A stretch of 64,000 bases of DNA from DATKIY01 sp963726755 (GTDB taxonomy: Bacteria > Actinomycetota > Actinomycetes > JAHEKZ01), in the NCBI GenBank assembly GCA_963726755.1, contig CAVSDB010000001.1, forward strand, positions 682,001 through 746,000. The letters are read 5' to 3'. The notes beneath the pieces were generated by a model. It was given only the letters and a program-made list of their open reading frames with translations. It was not told the DNA's origin and did no database searches. This document shows positions 10,204 to 19,415 of the stretch, one piece after another (the first letter of the stretch is position 1; each line of letters begins with the position of its first letter). The position numbers and the translations under genes were made by a program.

Positions 10204-11434
10204 ATGATGATCAATCGTCGCCGAATGACTTCCGTAGCCGCTGCAGGCGCGTTGACCCTTGGTTCGGTCATCGCGATAGGGGCGCCCACGGTTGCCGAGG
10301 CTGCCAGCGTTTGTGGTGATACGACCGCTCCGAAATTGCAGGACCTAAAACTCAGCAAGAAGTCGGTCGACGTGCGACATGGGTCGGCCACGATCAACGT
10401 CACGGCGAAGTGGAAGGACGACCTGTCCGGCGTCACTTCGGTGTCGATGAGTGCCGGATCGCCAGAGGTTCATGGGGTTAGTCGCGGAGCAGGAGCCACC
10501 CTGAAGCGCACCGCCGGTACACCTACCGACGGCACGTTCACCGGGAAACTCACGATTCCGCAGTACACAATCAACGGCACGTGGACGATCGCCCTGTCTG
10601 CGAGCGACAAGGTAGGCAATGGGACCTACCTGTCGAGCGCCCAACTGATTACAGACGGCTTACAGGGCAAGCTAAAGGTCCAGTCCAACCCTGATGTGAT
10701 TCCGCCGAAGGTGACGTCGTTCTCCTTCTCGCCTAAGACAGTCGACAGCCGAAACGGGAACAAGAGTTTCACTGTCACGGCGAACGTGACAGACAAAGGC
10801 GGCTCCAAAGTGAGCTCGGTGTACGCGTCGTTCGGGCGCTCCGTAGCAAACAAGGGGAACTACGGTACGGCGGCCTCTCTGCGACGGGTCGGCTCGTCAA
10901 ACAAGTACGTCGGCAAAGCCGTGGTTAACAAGTACGACGATCGAGATGTCAAAGCCACCTGGCTCGCTTCGCTTTCTGCGACCGATCGCGTCGGGCAACT
11001 ACCAGTCGTACACGCCCGCTCAAATTGCTCACAAACACTGGCCGAGCAAGTTGAAGATCCTGAACAAGTCCGACTCGAAGGCTCCTCAACTCAAGGACTG
11101 GAACTTCAGTCCCAAGACCGACAGCGTGGGCTCCTCGGCGGCCGTCACCAACCTCACGGCTCGTGTCACCGATGATCGATCGGGTGTCTCGTACGGATTC
11201 TCGTCGTTCCAAGGACCATCCTTCGAACAGTCCTCTGGTTTCATGAGCCGCACTGGTGGCTCGCCAACCAAGGCCCAGATGAAGGGCAAGTCGACGCTGG
11301 CAATTTGTTCGACTACGGGGACTTACACCCTCCTGCAAATCCAGCTCAACGATGCGGTGGGTAACTACCGGAGATACACGGGGTCGCAGGTCCAGAACAT
11401 GGGCTTCCCCATCAAGTTGACGATCACTTCGTAA
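10204..11434 (+). CDS. Secreted protein with three Ig-like repeats (one frame break)
   Basis: ATG at 10204 (GGAGG at about 10193-10198) encodes a classic Sec signal peptide: MMINRRRM, then AAAGALTLGSVIAIG and cleavage after AEAAS. Three tandem beta-sandwich units follow, opening with DTTAPKLQDLKLSKKSVD, DVIPPKVTSFSFSPKTVDS and DSKAPQLKDWNFSPKT, and each closing with a DKVGN/DRVGN/DAVGN-type turn. The frame breaks in the GGG run at 10992-10994; reading GG instead gives DRVGNYQSYTPAQI and a continuous protein of about 409 aa ending at 11434. The function is unknown; a surface or extracellular adhesive or scaffold role is only a guess. A strong hairpin terminator follows. Confidence 0.78.
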
Positions 11435-11450
11435 CCGGGAGGCGACGTGG

Positions 11451-11478
11451 GAGGCGGTCACCTGACGGTGGCCGCCTC
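11451..11478 (+). terminator. Hairpin terminator after the Ig-like secreted protein gene
   Basis: A 12-bp stem (GAGGCGGTCACC / GGTGGCCGCCTC, one G-U pair) with a 4-nt TGAC loop lies 16 nt after the stop at 11434. It is followed by TGTCTGTC, a weak U-tract typical of high-GC actinobacterial terminators. Confidence 0.75.
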
Positions 11479-11552
11479 TGTCTGTCCGGCGTAATGCGCT
11501 CGCCGTGGACTGCCTACCGACTGGTATTCTCGGCGTCGCCTTCGGGCGTCAA

Positions 11553-11625
11553 TCCCGCGTAGCTCAATTGGCAGAGCAGCCGGCTGTTAACCGGCAGGTT
11601 ACTGGTTCGAGTCCAGTCGCGGGAG
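11553..11625 (+). tRNA. tRNA-Asn (anticodon GTT)
   Basis: A 73-nt cloverleaf: acceptor TCCCGCG/CGCGGGA, D-arm GCTC-AATTGGCA-GAGC, anticodon arm GCCGG-CTGTTAA-CCGGC with GTT at 11586-11588, variable loop AGGTT, T-arm ACTGG-TTCGAGT-CCAGT and discriminator G. CCA is not encoded. Its 3' part is repeated at 19092-19129, making this the likely integration target of a mobile element. Confidence 0.97.
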
Positions 11626-11628
11626 CTT
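11591..11628 (+). repeat. attL-like site: 3' end of tRNA-Asn
   Basis: This 38-nt segment (3' anticodon stem through T-arm and acceptor, plus 3 nt) matches 19092-19129 in direct orientation with a single mismatch, including 29 identical consecutive bases. This is the arrangement left when a tyrosine integrase recombines into a tRNA 3' end and the tRNA is restored. Confidence 0.65.
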
Positions 11629-11913
11629 TGTATCTATGGTCTGACCAGGCACTTCGCAGCGATCCACTCCACGCGTGCCACTATTCGTGCCATTGAGGCG
11701 ACTTAGCGTTGATTCGATGAGCGCAGAATTCCTGGGAATGGCAAACCAGCAACATGGCATCGCACAGGAAAGCCGAGTGGACCCGGCGCGGTCTAGGCGT
11801 GGCCAGTCTCGAGGACTGCAGTTGCACAATATTCAGTCTCCTGGGAGGAAGGAGTCGCCTCGTCAAGGTTCGTGCGATCCTGACGGCGGCGGTGGATTAC
11901 CGGAGGTGATGTT

Positions 11914-12648
11914 GTGCCCCAGCAGGCAACTGCCTTGGTGAGGCGGCGACTCATCATTGCCGCTGCTGCCTGCGCGTTGAGTTTTATCGTCGTCGCGGTG
12001 CTGGTAACCGCGGGCTGGGCTCCTCTCGCGAGGGCTGATCGTGACTGGTCGAGTCGGGCTTACGGGTTCACCCTCATCCACGACAACTTCAAGAACGTCG
12101 CCCAGGTTGCCACGAATCTTGCAAACGGTTGGACCATCACTGTGCTGACCGGTGTTGTAGCACTTCTGCTCGCCGCCCGTAAAATGTGGCTGCTCGGGTG
12201 GTGGCTTGTGCTCACCGTCTCGGGAAGCGCCCTACTCAGCAACCTACTCAAACTGGGACTTGAGCGAATGCGACCGAGGAGCGCAGGAGAACTCACTTCG
12301 GCGCACGGTTTCTCGTTTCCGTCTGGTCACACCCAAGCGGCGACAGTGACCTATGTCGCGATCGTCCTGGTCGTGGGCTGGCAGGTCCTGCAGCCCAACC
12401 ACGTGGGACGAATCGCGAGCGCAGGGTTTGTCACCGTTGTCGTTGGCGGAGTGGGTCTGTCGCGCATCTACTTAGGGGCGCACTGGCCGAGCGATGTCAT
12501 TGGGGGCTGGCTCTCCGGTAGCGCCTGGGTGCTAGCCGCTACGGTCGTCTTGCTAACTCGACACAGCCGTTCAGCGACCGATCGCTTCTGGTGGACAAAG
12601 AAAACGAGACGAATTCCTTCAGGAAGTCCGGGCGCAGCTTGTGTCTAG
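11914..12648 (+). CDS. PAP2-superfamily membrane phosphatase
   Basis: A 244-aa protein with about five or six hydrophobic segments and the full PAP2 signature: KLGLERMRP (KX6RP), SFPSGHTQAA (PSGH) and SRIYLGAHWPSDVIGG (SRX5HX3D). Such enzymes remove phosphate from lipid phosphates, for example undecaprenyl pyrophosphate or phosphatidate, with the active site facing outward. The GTG start at 11914 has an excellent GGAGGTGAT seven bases upstream. It is the first gene inside the putative tRNA-Asn island. The C-terminal tail after RHSRSATDRFWW is basic and not conserved in appearance. Substrate not predictable. Confidence 0.9.
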   Translation: MPQQATALVRRRLIIAAAACALSFIVVAVLVTAGWAPLARADRDWSSRAYGFTLIHDNFKNVAQVATNLANGWTITVLTGVVALLLAARKMWLLGWWLVLTVSGSALLSNLLKLGLERMRPRSAGELTSAHGFSFPSGHTQAATVTYVAIVLVVGWQVLQPNHVGRIASAGFVTVVVGGVGLSRIYLGAHWPSDVIGGWLSGSAWVLAATVVLLTRHSRSATDRFWWTKKTRRIPSGSPGAACV

Positions 12649-13205
12649 GCTGCGCAGTGACCGTAGTTCATGATGGTGAAGAGTGGGTTTATGTCGTTGT
12701 TGTCAATCAGTCCGACAGCGATCGACGTCGATGGATATCATCGAATCCGCTTGCGTTCAAAGGGAGGCGTCCTCCGTTCTGTGTGGTCTTCGGCTCTCCA
12801 CACTCGGATCGTGTTGCCTGAACGATCCGCCTGGATACCAAGGTGTCCTCAGACAGTTTTGCGAGGTAGGTAACGCGAGTTACGACCGAACGCAGATGCG
12901 TAGACGGGGTGTCGTTGATAGGTCTAGGGTCGCGGCATCGTGTCGGAAGATCGGACTTCTCAGTAACTTCGGGGATCCTCGCCGCCAACTAGGCGGCGCA
13001 CGGACCAACAGGCAGCCCGAGTCGCAGACGGGTGTGACAGCAACCAGCGGCTCAACATCGCCTGCCGCCACGAATGCTCTGTCCGGCAGACGACGACAGG
13101 GCGGCGATCACGCCGTGCGACGGTTACCTCACCGAAGTCGCTCTAGCCGCGACACCGGTTGCGGCATAGCGTTGTCCGAGTCTTGTATCCGGTGGGGGAG
13201 GCTTG
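12649..13205. other. Intergenic region without a supported gene
   Basis: About 550 bp between the PAP2 gene and the secreted propeller gene. Open frames here (for example 12683-13213 on +) have Cys/Arg/Ser-rich translations with no family resemblance. A small inverted repeat (GCCGCC-AACTA-GGCGGC, 12981-12997) is visible. A good ribosome binding site (GGGGGAGG) near 13195 serves the next gene. No RNA gene recognised. Confidence 0.5.
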
Positions 13206-14492
13206 ATGCGTAGTTCCAAGGTACTGGTGGCAAGTTGCGTGGTTGCGGCTGCGATCGCGGTATCGCTGCCCGCTCAGGCGTCGATCCTGCAGCCGGCTGT
13301 GGTGAGCGACAATCCTGTCAACTACACACCGAACATCATCGACGGCAGCGGGATCGATCACACGGCTGTGTACGCGGTTGCGCAGCTCGGCTCCACGATG
13401 TACGTCGGAGGGACATTCGCGCTGGTTCAACCAACGGGCGCCGCGACGGTCTCGCGCACCAACCTCGTCGCATTCAGCAGCACTACAGGGACGTTGACCA
13501 ACTTCGCGCCCTCGATAGACGGTCCGGTCTGGGCCATCGCGACCGACGGCACCTCCCTCTATCTCGGCGGCCAGTTCAAGACGGTCAACGGGATCAGCCG
13601 GCGCGCACTTGTCAAGCTTGACCCGACCCCCGCCGACCCAACCGTCTTCACGGTCGATACAGCGTTCAACGCCAACTTCAAGTCCGGCAAGGTCAGTGAG
13701 ATCCGGCTGGTCAACGGCCGGCTCATCGTCGGAGGCTCGGTTCCTGGGCACCTAGTCGCCCTCAACCCCAATACCGGAGCAAATACCGGATACATCAACC
13801 TCGACATCACTGGCACCGTCGCGTCCAACGCCGGGTTGACCGACGTCTACAGGTTCGCCGTCAACCCAGCCCAGACCCGGTTGGTAGCCATCGGCAACTT
13901 CACCGCGGTCAACGGACAGGTGAGGGCCCGGGCGTTCATGGCCGATCTCGGAACCGGCTCAGCGAGCCTCGACCCCTGGTACTACCAGCGACTGACCCGC
14001 GCTTGCCGCGCAACCAAGATCCCGCAACAGCTTCGCGACGTGGACTTCTCGCCCGACGGAAGCTATTTCGTGTTCGTCGCCTCCGGCTACATCCCGCAGG
14101 CCGGCGGTGAAGGGCTGGACGTGTGTGACGCCGCGGCCCGATTCGAGACCGGTGTGGCTGCCCCGTCAGTTCCGACCTGGATCAACTACACCGGCGGGGA
14201 CAGTCTGTACTCCGTCGCCGCCACCGGAACGGCGGTCTACGTTCAGGGACACCAGCGTTGGATGGATAACCCACAGGGCAACAACAGCCCGGGCCCAGGT
14301 GCGGTAGACCGGCCGGGTATCGCAGCGTTGAACTCGACGACCGGCCTGTCCTTGTCGTGGAATCCGGGCAAGACCAGAGGTGACGGTGGCCGGGAGCTAC
14401 TGGCAACTCCGGCCGGGCTGTGGGTCGGCAGCGATGGCGCACGGTTCGCCGGCGAGCGGCGTGACAACATCGCGTTCTGCCCGCTGCCCTGA
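13206..14492 (+). CDS. Secreted beta-propeller-like protein
   Basis: ATG at 13206 lies behind GGGGGAGG and starts a Sec signal peptide (VLVASCVVAAAIAVSLPAQAS, cleavage after QAS near residue 26). The 428-aa protein then shows repeated propeller blades of the form VYAVAQLGSTMYVGGTF, VWAIATDGTSLYLGGQF, RLIVGGSVPGHLVALNP and VYVQGHQRW. These resemble the actinobacterial secreted proteins built of V-x-A-L-x-x-x-G-x-x-Y-x-G-G-x-F repeats. It ends FAGERRDNIAFCPLP, so the fold may close with the last blade. No catalytic motif is seen; an extracellular binding role is inferred only. Confidence 0.78.
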   Translation: MRSSKVLVASCVVAAAIAVSLPAQASILQPAVVSDNPVNYTPNIIDGSGIDHTAVYAVAQLGSTMYVGGTFALVQPTGAATVSRTNLVAFSSTTGTLTNFAPSIDGPVWAIATDGTSLYLGGQFKTVNGISRRALVKLDPTPADPTVFTVDTAFNANFKSGKVSEIRLVNGRLIVGGSVPGHLVALNPNTGANTGYINLDITGTVASNAGLTDVYRFAVNPAQTRLVAIGNFTAVNGQVRARAFMADLGTGSASLDPWYYQRLTRACRATKIPQQLRDVDFSPDGSYFVFVASGYIPQAGGEGLDVCDAAARFETGVAAPSVPTWINYTGGDSLYSVAATGTAVYVQGHQRWMDNPQGNNSPGPGAVDRPGIAALNSTTGLSLSWNPGKTRGDGGRELLATPAGLWVGSDGARFAGERRDNIAFCPLP

Positions 14493-14662
14493 CCTGCGCA
14501 CACCCTTGCGTTCGGCGGGGTCCGATGTCGGCGTCAACCTGCAGTCCGCGAACAATCCGCACGCTCGAAGACCGTGTCACGGCCCGTTCGTCGTAGCCTC
14601 CTGCCTGCGCCATGACGTGGTTCACGTTAGCGTTCGAGGTGGAGACCACAGGAAGGCGATCG

Positions 14663-15451
14663 GTGACCGAAGCCCGCGGTACAACAATCGCCCACGTCTC
14701 AGACATTCATGTCGGTGCTCACGACGACATTGCCCTCGACGGACTCGCCGGAGCACTGTCCTCGTCACACGCGTCTGCCACCGTGGTCACTGGCGATCTG
14801 ACCATGCGTGCTCGACGCGTCGAGTTCGTTCGCGCAAAAGACGTGATAGATCAGTTCCCCGCCCCAACAATGGTCGTGCTTGGCAATCACGACATCTCAC
14901 TCACCAATCCCTTGCGACGAATGTCAAATCCGTACGGTAGGTTCCAGGCCTTCGTGAGCGACGAGCTTGACCCGGTGCTCGACCTCGGCGAGGTACGCAT
15001 CCTCGGCCTGCAGTCAATGCCCCGGTGGAGGTGGAAGTCCGGACGGGTGTCGCAACGTCAGGCTGATCTGGTTCGATCGACCTTCGAGGACGCACCAAGC
15101 AGCGTTGTACGGATCGTGGCGCTTCACCACCCGCCGTCACTTGGAAGCTTCGAGTCGCTCGCGAATCGGGCTCGATTCGAGCAAGCTCTCGTCGATGCCA
15201 AGATTGATATCGTTCTAGCCGGTCACACCCATCGACCAAACGTTCAGTTACTTACCATCGGTCAAGGCGGAGCCGAGGGCAGGACGATCGTGGAGGTCGT
15301 CGCGGGGACTGCTACGAGCCACCGAACCCGCGGGACCGCGCGGTCGTGGTCGCAACTCCTGATCAACCGCCATGAAGTAACCATTACCGAGCACGTTGAC
15401 AGCGGGGCGGGTTGGCGCATCGGAGGCTCGCAGACGATAGGCCTCGCCTAG
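14663..15451 (+). CDS. Calcineurin-like metallophosphoesterase
   Basis: A dinuclear-metal phosphoesterase of 262 aa containing all the family motifs in order: DIHVG (DXH), VTGDLT (GD), GNHDIS (GNHD), ALHHPPS (H) and AGHTHRP (GHXH). GTG at 14663 is preferred because GGAAGG lies six bases upstream; the frame is open further upstream to 14612. No signal peptide, so probably cytosolic. Similar enzymes act on cyclic nucleotides, phospholipid headgroups or DNA; the substrate cannot be deduced. Part of the tRNA-bounded segment. Confidence 0.9.
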   Translation: MTEARGTTIAHVSDIHVGAHDDIALDGLAGALSSSHASATVVTGDLTMRARRVEFVRAKDVIDQFPAPTMVVLGNHDISLTNPLRRMSNPYGRFQAFVSDELDPVLDLGEVRILGLQSMPRWRWKSGRVSQRQADLVRSTFEDAPSSVVRIVALHHPPSLGSFESLANRARFEQALVDAKIDIVLAGHTHRPNVQLLTIGQGGAEGRTIVEVVAGTATSHRTRGTARSWSQLLINRHEVTITEHVDSGAGWRIGGSQTIGLA

Positions 15452-15552
15452 CTTCTCCAGGCGTCGAGGTCTCATCGACCAGCTCATCGACTTGCCGGAG
15501 CCGCGCGTTCGGCGTCAGCTGCAGAAGCCGACAGAGCTATCGTCTGCCTGAC

Positions 15553-17265
15553 ATGGACACACCACAGGCGTCAACGACCGAGCAGCGACCCCTTGAGCGA
15601 TGGGTGCCTGGCATTGCGATGCTCCGAAGCTATCGCGTCTCGTGGCTTCGATCCGACCTGATCGCAGGGGTCGTGCTCGCCGCGATCCTCGTACCCCAGG
15701 GAATGGCATACGCCGAGCTTGCCGGCGTTCCTGCCGTCAACGGCCTGTACACGACCATCGCCTGCCTCATCGGCTATGCACTCCTCGGGCCGTCCCGAAT
15801 CCTGGTACTCGGCCCCGATTCGTCGGTAGCACCGCTGATCTTCGCAGCGATCGTCCCACTGCTCGTTACGGACGACCCAAGTGAGGCAATCGCACTGGCG
15901 GGAATGATGGCCCTGATGGTCGGAGCCATCGAGATCGGTCTCGGTCTCGGCAAGCTGGGCTTCGTCGCCGATCTGCTCTCCAAGGAGGTTCAGGTCGGGT
16001 ACATGAACGGGCTCGCGATCACCATCCTCGTCGGCCAATTGCCGAAGCTCTTCGGCTTTTCGACCGACGCCGACGGGTTCATCGACGAGGTGCGTACCTT
16101 CTTCGCCGGGCTGGATGAGACGAACACCACCGCTTTGGCCATTGGTTTGGCCACATTGGCCGTGCTGCTGATTCTCCCGCACGTCATGTCGAAGATCCCC
16201 GCCGTGCTGGTGGCGGTGGTCGGCGCCACTGTGGTCACCAGCGTCTTCAACCTGACGGACGATGGCGTGGCCGTGGTCGGCGCCTTGCCGCAAGGCCTGC
16301 CGACTCCCGCCTTCCCGTCCGTGCCGCTCGACACCCTCGGAGCGCTCCTGGCCGCCTCAGTCGGCATCGTGCTGGTGTCCCTGACCGACACGATCGCCAC
16401 CTCGACCAGCTTCGCCGCACGCAGAGGTGACGACGTTAATCCCAACCAGGAAATGATCGGAATGGGCGGGGCCAACATCGCCGCTGGCCTGTTCCAGGGT
16501 TTCGCCATATCGGCGAGCGGTTCCCGCACGGCGGTCGCCGAGCAATCTGGTTCGAAGTCGCAGGTCACGGGGCTCGCGGGCGCGGGGATGGTGGCTGTGC
16601 TGCTCTTGTTCTTGCCGACACTCCTGCAGAACCTTCCCCAGCCGGCTCTCGCGGCAGTCGTGATCGCAGCAGCATTGACGCTGTTCAACTTCGGAATTCT
16701 TCGGACGTACCTTCGCATGCGGAAGTCCGCACTCGTGATCTCGCTCATCACCTCGTTGGGCGTGATCCTCTTCGGGGTGCTTGAGGGGATCCTGATCGCT
16801 GTGATCCTGTCGATCTTCTTGTTCTTCAGGCGCAGCTGGTGGCCGGTGGGCGAGGTACTGGGTCGGGTAGACGAACTCGACGGGTGGCACAGCGTGGATC
16901 GCTACCCCGGAGCGGTGGAGCGGGACGGCGTCGTGATCTACCGCTGGGAGGCGCCGCTGTTCTTTGCGAATGCAGGGATCTTCCGTCAAGAGATCCGCCA
17001 CCTCGTGCGTAATCGAAAACCGCGCTGGGTTGTTCTCCAGTGTGAGGCGATCACCGACATCGACGTGACCGCCGCTGACACCTTGGTCAGACTCGACAAC
17101 GAGTTGAATGCGAAGGGCGTCAATGTTGTGTTCGTGGAGATGCGTGGTCGCATCGAAGACCTGCTCGATCGGTACGGCCTGTTCTCCACCTTGACCCGCG
17201 CCCACGTGTATCCGTCGATCGAGACAGCCCTGCGTGGTATCGCCGAGGAGGAAGCGACCCACTGA
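15553..17265 (+). CDS. SulP-family anion transporter with STAS domain
   Basis: A 570-aa membrane protein. The N-terminal half has the SulP signature ILVPQGMAYAELAGVPAVNGLY and LGPSRILVLGPDSSVAPLI, about ten to twelve hydrophobic segments, and QNLPQPALAAVVIAA before the last helices. The C-terminus after about residue 440 is a STAS domain (GVVIYRWEAPLFFANAGIFR, DIDVTAADTLVRLDNEL). SulP proteins move sulfate, bicarbonate or other anions by H+ or Na+ symport or exchange; the substrate is not predictable. ATG at 15553 is chosen because the upstream open frame overlaps the preceding gene and lacks family residues. Convergent with the kinase gene 12 nt downstream. Confidence 0.92.
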   Translation: MDTPQASTTEQRPLERWVPGIAMLRSYRVSWLRSDLIAGVVLAAILVPQGMAYAELAGVPAVNGLYTTIACLIGYALLGPSRILVLGPDSSVAPLIFAAIVPLLVTDDPSEAIALAGMMALMVGAIEIGLGLGKLGFVADLLSKEVQVGYMNGLAITILVGQLPKLFGFSTDADGFIDEVRTFFAGLDETNTTALAIGLATLAVLLILPHVMSKIPAVLVAVVGATVVTSVFNLTDDGVAVVGALPQGLPTPAFPSVPLDTLGALLAASVGIVLVSLTDTIATSTSFAARRGDDVNPNQEMIGMGGANIAAGLFQGFAISASGSRTAVAEQSGSKSQVTGLAGAGMVAVLLLFLPTLLQNLPQPALAAVVIAAALTLFNFGILRTYLRMRKSALVISLITSLGVILFGVLEGILIAVILSIFLFFRRSWWPVGEVLGRVDELDGWHSVDRYPGAVERDGVVIYRWEAPLFFANAGIFRQEIRHLVRNRKPRWVVLQCEAITDIDVTAADTLVRLDNELNAKGVNVVFVEMRGRIEDLLDRYGLFSTLTRAHVYPSIETALRGIAEEEATH

Positions 17266-17277
17266 ACACCCATCCCG

Positions 17278-18639
17278 CTAACTATCGAAGCGCGAAGGGT
17301 GTCCTTGCGAGACACCCCAGAGCTCACGCAGACTCTGCACCCAGCCGATCGAACGTGCGGCCGGCGAGTACCCGATCGCGTGATGAGGCAAGCGGACACG
17401 GATCGGCTCGGTCCGTATCGAGAACCGCAGGGGTGGATCCATCACCAAGGCTTCGCCGTCGAGTCCCAGCTCGATCGGAGCCGCCGATGTCACTTCGAAA
17501 CGTGAGGCTTTCCACGCCGTATACCCCGAGTAGCGGTCCGGGTGGCCGGTCGCCAGCGCCGCGAGAAATGGGGCTGCACCACCAGTTCCTCGGCCAAGTA
17601 CGAGAGATGTTAGACCGAGCTGCCCGGTGTCCAGCCGAGGTCGGCTACTCATCGCCCCGACACTGGTGCCGTACGGATTGTTGGAAATCTGGATCACGTG
17701 CGCGCCTTGATGCTCCACGCCATCTGGACCGGTGAACCGCAAGTCGAAGGGTTCGGTCTCCGGGCCGAGCACCTGCGGAAGCGTCGCGAGAGCTGTTTCC
17801 ACCTTGGCATCGCGATACTCAGGTGAACGCACGATCGCTGCGTACAAGCCGAGCGACACGTTGTTGACGAAGACATGGCCATTCACGTCGGCGAGATCGA
17901 GCGTGCGCTCCACGGCATCGCCGTACGCATCGAGGGCACCCACCACGTCGTCGCGGTCGAGTCCAAAGTCAAGCGCGAGGTGGTTCCGGGTTCCAGCGGG
18001 GACAATCACCATCGGTAACCCGAACTCTGCGGCAACGGTGCCAACCATTGCCTGCGAACCATCACCGCCAGCCATGCCGAGTACATCGACGCCAGACGCC
18101 GCCACCTCGCGGACTCGTTGCAGCCAATCCTCACCCGGCTGCAGAACGATTGGCCGAATGCCTCTTCGCGTGCACTCCTCAACGAGCCGGAACCGCTCGG
18201 CCTTGCCGCCTCCCGACTTCAGGTTCATGAACAGCACACCGCTCTTCGCAGCTGGCACGGGAATGCCTTCGATCTCGGCGGCCTTGAGGGTTCGAACCGT
18301 GGCGCCGAGCGCGTACTTGGCCAGCGTCGCAGCACCGACAAGCGCCAATACCCGGACTGCCACCGAGACGCCGAGCAACCCGTCAGCGTTGATGAGGCTG
18401 ATCGCCAACCCAAGGATGGCCATCACAGCAACGATTGCCGCCACGACTCGGCGCCGACCGCCCCGGGTCAGTGACACCCACGCTGCTGCCAGGAGCACGA
18501 CCATGAGGGCAAATTGACCCAGCAGTCGCAAGGGCTCGTCCCAACCCCGGGCCAGCGAAGCAGCAATCACCGCTACTACGAGCAGGATGGACGCGATGGC
18601 AGCGAGTCGACGCCCGGCAGTGGGCTGATTTGTTCCCAT
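17278..18639 (-). CDS. Diacylglycerol kinase-family lipid kinase with membrane N-terminus
   Basis: A 453-aa protein. Four hydrophobic helices occupy about residues 10-115. Then comes a DAGK catalytic domain with VLFMNLKSGGGKAERF, the nucleotide-binding GMAGGDGSQAMV (GGDG), IVPAGTRNHLALDFGL, VNNVSLGLYA and LDGEALVMDPPLRF. The family (YegS/DgkB-like) phosphorylates diacylglycerol or related lipids with ATP. The membrane N-terminus is typical of actinobacterial members. ATG at 18639. A role in recycling lipid products together with the PAP2 phosphatase of the same segment is possible but unproven. Confidence 0.88.
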   Translation of the reverse strand: MGTNQPTAGRRLAAIASILLVVAVIAASLARGWDEPLRLLGQFALMVVLLAAAWVSLTRGGRRRVVAAIVAVMAILGLAISLINADGLLGVSVAVRVLALVGAATLAKYALGATVRTLKAAEIEGIPVPAAKSGVLFMNLKSGGGKAERFRLVEECTRRGIRPIVLQPGEDWLQRVREVAASGVDVLGMAGGDGSQAMVGTVAAEFGLPMVIVPAGTRNHLALDFGLDRDDVVGALDAYGDAVERTLDLADVNGHVFVNNVSLGLYAAIVRSPEYRDAKVETALATLPQVLGPETEPFDLRFTGPDGVEHQGAHVIQISNNPYGTSVGAMSSRPRLDTGQLGLTSLVLGRGTGGAAPFLAALATGHPDRYSGYTAWKASRFEVTSAAPIELGLDGEALVMDPPLRFSIRTEPIRVRLPHHAIGYSPAARSIGWVQSLRELWGVSQGHPSRFDS

Positions 18640-19415
18640 GCTCGCAGCCTAATCACCGACTCAGTCGCGGCGATCGGGTTCCCGATCCCTGTCCTCGTCA
18701 TCTGCGGTAGGCCATGCACTGGTCTTGACCACTACGACGTCTGCGTTACACCTCATGCACGAGCTGACCACGGAACAACACCAGGAACGATGTCCCGTTC
18801 TGACAAGTCTGGTTGTTGCTGCCAACTAACAGAGATCAGTCTCAGTCGAGGGCCTCGTCGAACACGCTTTGCAGACACCGTGTCGAATATCTCGGCATGA
18901 CACAAAGGCGGCGACACTAGGGGCGACCGGGCCACGCGTTATTTGTAGCAACGGATGTAGCAACGCGTTCCCCGAAGCGGACGAATCTTGACGAACAAGA
19001 ACGGACGTCCGTGCACGCGATTCAGCTTCTGACCTGCAACGTCGCGACAATGGCGGACGTGACCGAACAGCGATGAACGCCTTGCGGCAGCCCGGCAGGC
19101 TACTGGTTCGAGTCCAGTCGCGGGAGCTTAGTTTGCCGGTGAGTGCAGGTCGGGGTGCGTGCCTTGCGTGCACTCGGCGCCGGTTGGCACCTCACGTCGA
19201 AGAGGAGATCCGCAAAGCAGAAGTAGTGGCGTGATCAGAAAAGTACCTCCTGACGATGGGCTCCTCCCGGCCCCTAGTGCTGAACGTTGGTCAAGGAAGG
19301 TGGACCTGCAGCAAGCTCATCGTCACTGTTTCCGGTGTTGCTCGGGGTGTGAACCATCAAAGGTGACAGATTGGGTTGTCTGCCAGCGGACCTTCTTAGG
19401 TCGACGCTGTCAGTG
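18640..19415. other. Non-coding interval holding the distal att-like tRNA fragment
   Basis: No open frame in this 776-bp stretch resembles a protein family. It contains the tRNA-Asn fragment at 19092-19129 and, just before it on the reverse strand, a frame ending in CYIRCYK (stop near 18941) that looks like residual sequence of the kind found beside excised elements. No integrase is recognisable. Confidence 0.5.
19092..19129 (+). repeat. attR-like site: truncated copy of tRNA-Asn 3' end
   Basis: Same 38-nt sequence as 11591-11628 with one mismatch (position 19100). The 5' half of the tRNA (acceptor, D-arm, anticodon loop) is absent, so this is not a second tRNA gene. Direct orientation and a 7.5-kb distance fit the far end of an integrated element. 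Confidence 0.65.

Noticed and set aside
11599..11829. Minus-strand frame ending in LPRLDSNQ across tRNA-Asn
   Set aside because: This ending is the usual artefact of translating the antisense of a tRNA gene; not a protein.
12683..13213. 176-codon open frame between the PAP2 and propeller genes
   Set aside because: Cys/Arg/Ser-rich with no ribosome binding site or similarity; runs into the signal peptide start of the next gene.
15571..17262. Long minus-strand open frames opposite the SulP transporter gene
   Set aside because: His/Asp/Gln-rich shadow translations of a well-conserved plus-strand gene; no family motifs or ribosome binding sites.
17355..18517. Plus-strand frames opposite the diacylglycerol kinase gene
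   Set aside because: Ser/Arg/Thr-rich antisense translations; the minus-strand kinase carries all the motifs.
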